DNA of 64,000 bases, from positions 14,651,576-14,715,575 of the forward strand of contig BROE01000022.1 of NCBI GenBank assembly GCA_036571765.1, given 5' to 3'. This stretch comes from Plecoglossus altivelis. Its lineage: Eukaryota > Chordata > Actinopteri > Osmeriformes > Plecoglossidae. The notes under the pieces were generated by a model. The model saw only the letters and a program-made list of their open reading frames with translations, made no database searches and was not told the DNA's origin. Shown here in pieces: positions 27,089 to 39,000 of this stretch. A program made the translations under genes and the position numbers. How positions within the stretch are numbered: the stretch's first letter is position 1; each line of letters starts with the position of its first letter.

Positions 27089-30000
27089 CTTTCTTTGCAT
27101 CTCCCTGTCTCCTTGTCTTCTACGTTTTGGTGCTTTCCTCCCACTCCCTGTCCTTGCTGCCCCGTCTTCCTCTCCAGGTGAAGCAATCGAGGAGGAAGCC
27201 CTTGCAGGTGAAGACCCCACGGGCTCTGCCCACCATGGAGGCCCACCAGGTCATCCGCGCCAATGCCCTGTTCCTGCTGTCCCTAAGTAGCGCGGCCCAG
27301 CCCAGCCTGCTGTGCCACCATCCTTCCAGGCCCTTGCACTCTCAGCTGCCCTGCCTCAAGGAGGGCGTTTCCGATGAGCTGCCTAACAAGATTGGCTGCC
27401 TCTACCTCCAAACGCTGGCGAGGTAAGAGATGACGTTTCATACAGCATCAGTTCATCAGTATCGATACTGGACCCATCTCTTGTGACGTGATGTTTCAGA
27501 GTGTTAGAGAAAGTGATTAACCACGATATACAGTATGAGGATTATGATCAAAAAGATAGAATTAAATAGGTATCATAATACGTTTGACTGAACTTGGGAC
27601 GGTTGAATGTTCGTTACTCCGCATCACCGTCCTCCTTGTGGTTTCCCCAGGCAACACACGGAGAACTTCGGGAACTACCAGGACGATAATTTGTTCCAGG
27701 ATGAGATGAGGTACCTGCGCTCCACCTCTGTCCCCGCGCCCTACATCTCCGTCACGCCAGACGCTTGCCCTAATGTGTTTGAGGAGCCAGAGAGCAACAT
27801 GAAATCCATGCCCCCCAGGTGCTTTCTAGTCATTTGCTAATGTCTTCCAAACTTCAGGCCATATTAACAAGCTGAACAGCTAATTTATTGGTTTACCATG
27901 TGTCATACCTTAATGTGCCTTACATCAATTAACAAATTAATCTAAATGTTAGCATTTTGTTACAATATGTGTCTCAAAAGGCTGCATAAGCTAAACAATA
28001 AAAAAGTAATTTCTCTTCAAAATGATAATTTTGGGACATGTATTTCCCCAGTCTGGAGACCAGTCCCATCACAGACAGTGACACAGCCAAGCGTACCGTG
28101 TTCCAGAGGTCTTACTCTGTGGTGGCCTCAGAGTATGACAAGCAGCACTCGGCTTCCCCGGCCAGGGTAAAGGCTGTGCCCAGGCGCAGGGTCCACAGTG
28201 GGGATGCAGGTAGGATTATGTTTATTCTCTTGACAGGAGGTTTTACAACCTATTGTACTGATGTTTTGCTTTCCAAATTAACACCCATCATGCAGCATAA
28301 ATGACTGGCTGTACTCAGGCAAATGAAACTTCATATTCTGAACAGATTCTGCTGGTTTGGTTTTTTTGTGGAAGGTTTAATCCATTGTTTAATCCATTGC
28401 TCTAAAAAATATTTCCGTATATTCCGTCCACTTATTATATCTCCTAGATGGTTTCCACAATTACCTGCCTCAAACACACTGCCTGAGTGAGGTGTTCCCC
28501 AAAACCATAAAACAAACAACTTGTAATAAGCAAATCGTAAAATGCCCACCTATAGCACCCTGGTGTCAGACTGGTGTCGTCCGTTACTCCCTTCCCCCCC
28601 CAGAAGTGGGCTCCTCTCTGCTCCGTCACCCATCCCCGGAGCTGTCCCGCCTCATCTCCGCCCACGGCTCGCTCAGCAAGGGGGAGAGAAACTTCCAGTG
28701 GCCCGTCCTCGCCTTCGTCATCCAGCACCACGACCTGGAGGGCCTGGAGGTTGCCATGAGGCATGCCCTCAGGAAATCCGCTTGCCGAGTGTTTGCCATG
28801 GAGGTGAGTTCTTTGTACGGTCTCTCTCCCATCTGCTGGTCTACAGTAGACAGCCCTCCTTCTTTTCAGTGTCTCTTGTTTTACTCCCCTCAGGTTTTAC
28901 TTCCTGGTCAACCATGCGACTATAATGTTGTAGGACCAAGCTTTGTGGTTGTGTCCTCTGTTTAAATGGGAACTTTTGCCTCCCCTTCAGGCGTTCAACT
29001 GGCTTCTGTGCAACGTGATTCAGACAACTTCCCTCCATGACATTCTGTGGCACTTTGTGGCCTCGCTCACGCCATCACCCTTTGAGCCGGAGGAGGAAGA
29101 GGAGGAGGAGAACAAAGGGAACAAGGAGAATGTGGAACAGGTGAGGAACTAGTTCACTTGGTTTGACTCTCAAGACACCTGAAGTATTTCCTGAAGTTGG
29201 TACACAGGGCCCAATTGAGGCTTTAGTTTTTTAATCAAGTCTCTGTCATTGACATTACCTCTTTGAAGTCACGTAGCTTGACATTTTTCTAATGTAACCC
29301 CCCCACCACCACCACCACCACCACCAGGAGAGGGACCTGGGTGTATGCGAGCATCCCTTGTCAGATATCGTGATCGCCGGGGAGGCCGCCCACCCTCTTC
29401 CCCACACATTCCACCGACTCCTCCAGACCATCTCTGACCTCATGATGTCACTTCCTAGCGGCAGCTCCCTGCAGCAGATGGCTCTCAGGTACGGACTTCC
29501 AATCTCCTCAACTGTCTCCAGATCATGGTCTTTGAAGACAGACTCTAGAAACCGAGCGCATGTGTTTAACACTATGGCTGTTTTGTGTTTTCAAAAGCAA
29601 TAATTCATCAGTCTGAGACATTTCCTTAAGGTCTAGAAGGTACTAAAACAAGTTTTGCAAGCCATTACATTTTCCGTCTCAACCACTACATTTTAGAATT
29701 GTAAAGCATTGCATGGTGGACATTATTTGTTAGTGATTAGTCCCATCTGTCTCTGGCTGCCCCATGTGCCTTATATATATTTTAGTTTTTAATTTTTAAT
29801 TTTATTGAGACAGTACATTTATGAATTTCAGCAGTCTGACAGACTACTGTTGCATTTGAGGGGGATACTCGATTCCTGTCGGTCTCAGTGTAAATGAAGC
29901 ATTGTTTGAACATGATACAGTAGGATGATCATTTGCTTATTGTAATAGGCTTTTATCATGTTGAGTATTTTAGGAATGTCTGTATATTAATATTTCTTAA

Positions 30001-33000
30001 TATTTGAGGGAAAAGTACTGGATACGGTTTTGCCTCTGACTCCTCCTTTGGGAGATTGATTAACCCCTCACTGCCTTCCACCCCTGCCCCACTCTACCAG
30101 GTGCTGGAGTCTGAAATTTAAGCAGTCAGACCACCAGTTCCTGCACCAGAGCAATGTGTTCCACCACATCAACAACATCCTGTCCAAATCAGACGATGGA
30201 GACAGTGAGGAGAGCTTCAACATCAGCGTGCAGTCAGGTTACGAGGCCATGAGTCAGGTGGGAACCTGAAGGGAAACAACGGGGATCTTCAGATTTACTC
30301 GTCTTTAAATAGAGGACTTATCAGAATAACTCGCATTCTATGACTTTAACATGGCATCGGCTTGCTATTTAATTTGTGGAAGTGTGATGTCACACCAAAT
30401 TAGAGTTTGATGTTGTTGTTGACATAGCTGTATAGTTCTGTAGTTTTAGTACTCTGTGGTTTCATCCTTACTGTAAAGTGTCTTTCCTGTCTGGTGTGTG
30501 AACAGGAGTTGTGCCTGGTAACTTGTCTGAAGGACTTGACTAGCGTGGCGGACATCAAGACGTCCAGCCGTCCAGCCATGATCGGCAGCCTGACAGACGG
30601 CTCCACCGAGACGTTCTGGGAGTCTGGAGACGAAGACAAGAACAAGACCAAGAGCATCACCATCAGCTGCGTGAAAGGCATCAATGCATCCTACGTGTCT
30701 GTCCACGTGGACAACTCAAGAGACATCGGGGTGAGGGATTCATTTGTACTACCGATTCCCTAAAACCATGTTTGAGTGCCTTTTTGACTGCCTTCGGCTA
30801 TTTCACAGTTGTGTGGCAAAGCTTTCTCATGTTCTGTGTCTCATATGCCGCTCCCACGTTGAACCCACAGAACAAAGTTACATCCATGACATTCCTTTGT
30901 GGCAAAGCCTTGGAGGACCTCTGCAGAATCAAACAGGTGTGGCAGCTCGCTTTCTAGCTATCTCACTGAATATCTGTCTCTGAGCTACTAACACTCAGAG
31001 ATCATAGACCATCTTCAGCCAGTCAGAGGAGAACCCAGCTGCTCAAGTTGAGCCAAAGCCAGTTGATCCAAGCTAATTTATTTATCTTCATTTTTTTGCA
31101 TCACAAATCATATTTTTGGTGCCTTTCTTTACTTTTTTATGGAAATAGTTGGAGATAGAGAGACAGGAAAATAGGGAGACAGAAAGAGTGAAAGACTTGC
31201 AGCAAATGATCCCTGGCCAGAATCGAACTCTGGGCCTCTGTTTTAAGACCTTAGCAGTACATACTGTTGCCCGGTGAGCCACCTGGGCACCTTGATCGAA
31301 TATATTTGATATGAAGATATTTGATCAATAGGAAAATGTCCTATGTTTCACTGTCTCTTTCAATCGTTTTCAATTGTGTTTGATCAACTTTTTGTTGGAA
31401 TGACTTAATCTATCCTGTCTGTCTCGCTCTCTCTCGCTCTCTTCCTCCCCCCCTCTCTCTCGCTCTCTCCTGCAGGTGGACCTTGACTCACGTCACATGG
31501 GTTGGGTGACCAGCGAGCTACCAGGTGGGGACCACCATGTGATCAAAGTGGAGCTAAAGGGCCCAGAGAACACCCTGCGTGTGCGCCAGGTGAAGCTCCT
31601 GGGCTGGAAGGAGGGGGAGAGCATCAAGATCGCCGGCCAGATATCTGCCAGCGTGGCCCAGCAGAAGAACTGCGAGGCCGAAACGCTCAGAGTGTTCCGC
31701 CTCATCACCTCCCAGGTCAGTTTGCCTGTCAGTCACACCAGCCGCTAGCTCAATAGCGGCAACGACAGTTTTATGGATTTCAGAGTGACTGGACCCTTTG
31801 GTTAAACAGAAAAAAGCAACAGCATCAATTGTGACATACTTAAACTGTTTCAGACGTGCAGAGTAATATGGCACTTAAAAACTAAAACTGAAGTGATTTG
31901 ACAGACCTCCTTTAACGTCTATGTTGAATCTAAAAGTGTATAGTTTAATATTGGTACGTAACCGTTAGTGGCTATTTTGTTTTTAAACCTGAACCTTTGT
32001 GTGTGTGCAGGTGTTTGGGAAATTGATTTGTGGAGATGCTGAGCCCACGCCAGAACAGGAGGAGAAGAACCTGCTCTCATCCCCAGAGGGAGAGGACAAG
32101 GTCAGCTCTTATCTTTCTATACTTCCACCTTGACTTGAACTAGAGCATTTACCTTTACTGTTCCGGGATAATGACTGGGCTATATATGGCACTTAGCCCT
32201 GAACCTCATGGTTTAAACGCAGGAGTTGTTTAGCAGTGATGTTGACATTTTATACACTTTTATGTGTCCTCAGGCTCCGTCGGACGCAGACTTGAAGGAA
32301 CACATGGTGGGCATAATCTTCAGCCGGAGCAAACTCACCAACCTGCAGAAACAGGTGAGGGCCATGGTCTTCCACTATGAGGTCATAGGTCAGTGTTGGA
32401 GAAGTGTATGTAATTAAGAGTGTGTGTCTATATAGCAGACTTTGTGTATAGTATAGAATATTAGAGATGTGTATGTGTATAGAATATATATGTTGAATAA
32501 TATATGAAATGTACATGTGTATACAATTGAACAGCAAAAAATGTAATTGTTTGTAGAAGCCTAAAAAGAAAGGAAATTGAACAAATTTCCACCCTACCCT
32601 AATGTAAACACTGTTGAACTTGTTATTTTTGACGAATGTATTTCAACATGACTATTATTATTTTTAACTTAAATTTTAAAAACCATTTGTATAGAGGATT
32701 GCGATACGAAGGCATAGTTCCAATGTTCCCCCTGAACCCTCACAGGAATGCAGGAGGCTGTAAGGGCTGAAAATGCTATAAATTGGAATGGGACAGCACT
32801 GGCCCGTTTTACGATTGTGATATATGCCACCTCTTTTCCAAGGTGTGTGCACACATTGTCCAGGCCATCCGTATGGAGGCCACGCGTGTGCGGGAGGAGT
32901 GGGAGCATGCCATCTCCAGCAAAGAGAACGCCAACTCTCAGCCCAGCGATGATGATGCCTCCTCGGACGCTTACTGCTTCGAGCTTCTGTCCATGGTCCT

Positions 33001-36000
33001 GGCACTGAGCGGCTCCAATGTGGGCCGCCAATACCTGGCCCAACAGCTCACCCTGATGCAGGATCTGTTCTCCTTGCTGCACACGGCTTCGCCACGTGTA
33101 CAGAGACAGGTGGGGGTGGACACGTACACACACATTTATGGACTTACACAGTACAGAAATACGTGGTCTTAAATGTGTCGGTCAATATAATAGCAGTGAG
33201 AAGGAGTCTCTAATTGTCGTTTTGTAGTTAACCTGATCAAACTGCTTTTTGACTCTTAATTTCCACCCCGTAGGTGACCTCTCTGCTCCGGCGCGTCCTC
33301 CCGGAGGTGACCCCTGTGCGCTTGGCCAGTATAATCGGCGTGAAGGCCCTGCCGCCAGCTGACATCAGCGACATCATCCACTCCACAGAGAAGGGAGACT
33401 GGAACAAGCTGTGCATCCTGGACATGTTCCTGGGCTGCATAGCAAAGGCACTCACCGTGCAGCTGAAGGCCAAGGGCACCACCATCGCAGGCACAGCAGG
33501 CATGGCAGCAGGCAAGGGGGTCACCACTGTCACCCTGCCCATGATCTTTAACTCCAGGTGGGTTTAAACAAGGATTCCCTCAACTTCAGCCATGCTGGAC
33601 TGACAACTGCTGCGCCTACTGAAATATGCTTCTGCATCAGTGATTTTAATTTATTTTCCAAAGCACAAGCCCATCCATCATTCATGGGGCACTAGGCCAT
33701 GTAAACCACAAGGATTACCATTGCTGAAATGTTGTTTGTGAGAGGTTGACTTACTCATGTCTACTGTATTAGCTTGGCTCAGCACAGGATTGTTTAACAG
33801 TACAAAATTCGTACTGTTTGTGCCAAAGCAGACCAGGGTCATTTCGCCATACTGTACATGGTTCCCCTTTCAGCCAATACACCGTCAATCAGTGCTGTCA
33901 GGGTCCAAGTTGTAATAGAAAGAATATTTAGCTACATGAAAATGCGCTTGGGATCTTAACGTTGGCAAACTTCCATCTCAACCTCGTAAATGTAGGTTGT
34001 CTTAAATCACTGAACAGTTAACCTGCTTACATCTTTTCTGACAACCACACAGTTTATGTTGGCTAACAAATTGGTTGTAGGCAGTTGCCACTTTCTGTTT
34101 TATGCTGTTATCCCACCCAGTTGATGGAGCTGGACTCACTAATTTCCAGATTAATTGCCAAATTCTTGTCATTTCAAGAGTGTTCCACCAGTGCCTTAGC
34201 TGGTACCGCAATATTTTTGTAGTTCCATGTTCACGTCCTCAAAGTTTGCGATCGTCTCACCAGATGTATGAAGGGTTACCCATACTTAAAGAGCAAGTCA
34301 TGATTTTTGTAAAGCATGCTATATCACTCAGTGGAAAAAGTAACATCATCCAGCCTGAATGCGCACCAGAGGCACAAAAACATGCCCGGCCAATGGCTGT
34401 GGATTCAAGAGAACCCCCAACAATGAATAAAACGGATCTACGAGGACTCAGTGTTCACCATAGGACAGAACCCTAAAGCAAGCAGAAGCTGAATTTGCAT
34501 GCTTGCTACCAGCAAGGCATTCTACTGTTGTCTCACATATAGCCAGTGCTACTCAAAATGTGTCTTCCCATGAAGTTTTTAGACCTGTCACCTCTTGTGA
34601 GGTAACAATACTGTACTGCAGGGTTAGAACCTGTGGATGTCTAATAGGCTCATTCCTGTCCACTCATGTGCAGCTATATCCGAAGAGGCGAGAGCCATTG
34701 GTGGATGAAAGGCTCCACCCCTCCTCAGATCGCCGAGATCATCATCAAGCTGGTCAAGGATATGGCTGCTGTGAGTACTGAGTGGCATATGTTCTTTGGA
34801 GAAAAATACATTTTAGCCCTAAAAACAATTTGGTCACCAATGTGTGTGCGCGCTGCTTTTCCAGGGCCATCTGTCAGATGCATGGTCGAGAGTGACGAAA
34901 AACGCCATCGCAGAGACCATCATTGCCCTGACCAAGATGGAGGAGGAGCATCGCTCTCCCGTTCGCTGCATCGCCACCACAAGGGTATGCTGAACTTCCT
35001 TTGGCAGTGTTGTGTGTCAGTTCAAACTGGGCTCACGGTGTGTCTACACGATGTAATCGCTAAGCCATCATTTGTTGCTCTTTATCAAGAGGATAACAAA
35101 TCCCTGACTCTGATCTCTGCCTCCCTTTTAATCTTTCCTCCCTCAGTTGTGGCTTGCTCTAGCCTCCCTTTGTGTACTGGACCAGGACCACGTAGACAGG
35201 CTGTCCTCTGGACGCTGGATGGGCAAAGACGGACAACAGAAACAGATGGTAAAACCCTTCTCTGTCAAGGAAAGGTGGCACATTCCCTACAGATTACATG
35301 CAGGTCAACTTAAAGGGGGCTGACCTTGTAAGTGAAAATCCGCCATCTCTCTCGTTCTCTTCCTGTAGCCCATGTGCGATAACCACGACGACGGCGAAAC
35401 GGCCGCCATCATCCTGTGTAACATGTGCGGGAACCTGTGTACCGACTGTGACCGGTTCCTCCATCTGCACCGACGCACGCGTTCTCACCAAAGACAGGTA
35501 AGATACTAGCATGGGGATGGTCTGACGTTCCCATGAACCAAGTCTCATTGTGTGTTCCCTGCCCTGTCCCAGGTCTTCAAAGAGGAAGAGGAGGCCATCA
35601 AGGTTGACCTCCATGAAGGTTGCGGCAGGACCAAGCTGTTCTGGCTAATGGCTCTGGCTGACTCAAAGACCATGAAGGCCATGGTGGAGTTCAGAGAGCA
35701 CACTGGTAAAAACTCCTGTGATACTGGCACATGGCCATTGAACATGGAATGGCACTTAGACCAAACAACCTCTTGCGTTGTGCAAGTTATGGTACAGATA
35801 AAGATTATTGACAGTGGTTCTAGGTGCACAACATTTATTAAGCGAATATAAACTGACAACATAAAAACTCATGACACATTTTCTAACATTTATAAAACAT
35901 AACATTTCAGAAATATTGCATTTAAAAAAATATTTATTACATTTACAACATTGTATAATTAAGTGACAACCCAAAGCATTCAACAAAAACACAATAACCC

Positions 36001-39000
36001 ACAGTGCAACAGGATTAACAGACGCGAACACAAGATAAACATTTGCCAAAACACAAGTCATGAAGTCATTCAGTGCTCAAAACCACTATTCAAATCTGTG
36101 TGAAATGTTTTTGTAAACAATATTGCGAGTAGACAATGAGCACCAATCGTAAGCAATGACGGCGTTTAAATCTCAAAAGCAACGTTCACATTTCTACTTT
36201 CCCAAACATTTATAGCTATGCCCGTCACGCATCACATCGCATCATCTCCCTCAAGTGAGAACGTAGTAGCTTTATCTAGTATCTCTAGGGACGTTTTTAT
36301 TATCATTGGCAGACTGATTCAAACACTAAGAATATTGTGGTTCTGTCACCTGCTCGACATACCTTTCGTCTCTGCTGTAGGTAAACCGGCCTCCAGCAGC
36401 TCAGATGCCTGCAGGTTCTGTGGTACCAGGAATGGAACGGAGCTGTCGGCTGTGGGTAGCGTCTGCTCAGACCCAGACTGCCAGGTACAGAACCACTTCT
36501 GTTCCTTTCCAACCACTCTTCCTCAGCTCCTCCTGGCTTATCCACTCCCTATTATATACCTTCAAAGTCAGTGGATGACTTATGTCTTAGGATCTAAGCT
36601 TGCCATGTATATACAGATATATCTAACTAGCTTGTGTGCTTTAAAAGTCTGACAAACTTTTTGTTTAATCTGTGGTTCTTCCAGGAGTATTCCAAGATGG
36701 CGTGCTGCAAGACGCACCCGTGTGGCCACCCGTGTGGCGGGGTGAAGAATGAGGAGGCGTGTCTCCCATGTCTACACGGCTGTGACAAGAGCACAGGCTG
36801 TCTAAAGCAGGATGCGGATGACATGTGCATGATCTGCTTCACCGAGGCGCTCTCTGCTGCTCCTGCTGTCCAGGTAGAAGAGCTTACTTGGGCTTGGCGG
36901 ATGGTTGTTTGCCCAACTAAGAACAGCTAAAGTTTGATACATTTATTGACTGTAGTGACAGATGGCTGTGCACAAATGTGCATGGAACTCCAGTCTGTGG
37001 AGTTTAGCATATTGCATACACCTATACCAGCTGCTCTTGGGTGCTGCAGCTACGTTTTTTTATTTTGGTGTGGAACTACTGATGTCTAAACAAAGGTTCT
37101 TCTCTGTTTTGGTTGTACCCAGCTGGACTGCAGCCATGTGTTCCACCTCCAGTGTACCCGCCGGGTTCTGGAAAACCGCTGGCTCGGGCCCAGGATCACA
37201 TTTGGCTTCATGTCCTGTCCCATCTGCAAGGTAGATGTGTAACCTGGTACATAAAGAGTTAGGAGATTGACAGCAGAACAAGGGGATGAAAACAATCCAA
37301 TAGCTGCTTTCAAACCTTTTTTATTACATTGTGACTTGTTCTCACTGTTGACTGTTTAGATTTGAATAATTTCTTGCTATTTAACAAAATACAAATATGA
37401 ATTTTAATAAACAATGGTTATAAATGGAAAAACTCCAACCTTCACCCTTATCCATTCTGTGCTGAAGCCCCCTTGCATTTGTCACTAGGCCCCTACTTGA
37501 CTAGCTGGTTCCTCTTGCCTTTTGTCGATGACGTAGCATTAAGCTAACATTCCAATGTTCGACCTATCGTGTGTGTCCTGTTCTCCCCTCCTGTGGCACA
37601 GAACAAGATCCACCATTCTGTGATCAAAGACCTGCTGGACCCCATCAAGGAGCTTTTTGAGGATGTGCGGAGGAAGGCCCTGATGAGGCTGGAGTACGAG
37701 GGCCTCCACAAGAGCGAGGCCATCACCACTCCTGGAGCACGCTTCCACAATGACCCTGCAGGCTTCGCCATGAACAGATATGCCTACTATGTCTGCTACA
37801 AGTGCAAGAAGGTAGGCAGAAATACAATGGAGATCATGTTGGATTCATCCTGAGGGTAGACACTGGCTCATATAATGGTCTAAAGGGAACGGATATAATG
37901 CCTCACACTTGGCACCTGTTGTCAGGCTTATTTCGGTGGCGAGGCCCGCTGTGATGCAGAAGCAGGACAAGGAGATGACTACGACCCCAGCGAACTTATC
38001 TGTGGCGCATGCTCGGATGTGTCCAGGGCGCAGGTGGGTGAAGGAGGCCCAGCCTCAGGGAGAGCTGTTGAACACACTAAAATGTCCACACCTGTGTACC
38101 ACAAATACACTGGGTTTTTAAATGTATAAACATGCATTTACATCTGCTCAGTGTGGGTTTTTTATAGCAGTACAATGTTGTTCAGACATTCTGTCTTCAT
38201 TGTTACTTTCCATTGTTAAAGGATTCACGCAATGACAGGAAACGTGTCACACACTATTAGTATGGTTTTAGAGGGCAAATACAGGAAAACAACTAAGCGC
38301 TCACGTGTGTGTGTGTGTGTGCGCTTTCTGTCTCCCAGATGTGCTCCAAGCACGGGACAGACTTTCTGGAATACAAGTGCCGCTACTGCTGCTCGGTGGC
38401 TGTCTTCTTCTGCTTCGGCACCACCCACTTCTGTAACGCCTGTCACGATGACTTCCAGAGAATGACCAGCGTGCCGAAGGAGGAGCTGCCTCACTGTCCT
38501 GCAGGTACACAGTCATCCCAGCGACCACTTCACCTCACCTGGAGGGTCAGCCCAGGGTGTAGGCAACACTCATGTACATGTGCTTATACATACCATATTC
38601 CCACCATATCCCATACAGGTATGTTGAATACATGAGGGAAAATTCTGAAAGCTCCCTATGAACTTAAAGTGATACATGAGTAGGGTACAGCACAGGGAGG
38701 AGCAGAGCTCTGTATGTTGACAGTAGATTCACAAGTTCATACTAGACTTCACCACTGGGGTTAGCTGACTGTTTGGGCAGGTCGAAAATACCGTCTAAGT
38801 ATTTCACCACAGCACACACTTGCTTTCTTACACACAAACATACACAATACTCGTTCTCCAACAAGTAAAAAAAAAAGACCTTTGGCTGTCCTAATGAGGT
38901 CCAGTGGAAAGATCTAAGCCTTATCCTGACAATGTAGGACACAGATATTGTCAAGCCACAGTCCTCATTTCTTTCCCTTCCTCAGGTCCCAAAGGCAAAC

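Noticed and set aside
38301..38338. GT-repeat just before exon 61 considered as an alternative donor cluster
   Set aside because: The (GT)n run is a simple repeat in front of a normal CTCCCAG acceptor, and exon 60 already has a good donor at 38034.
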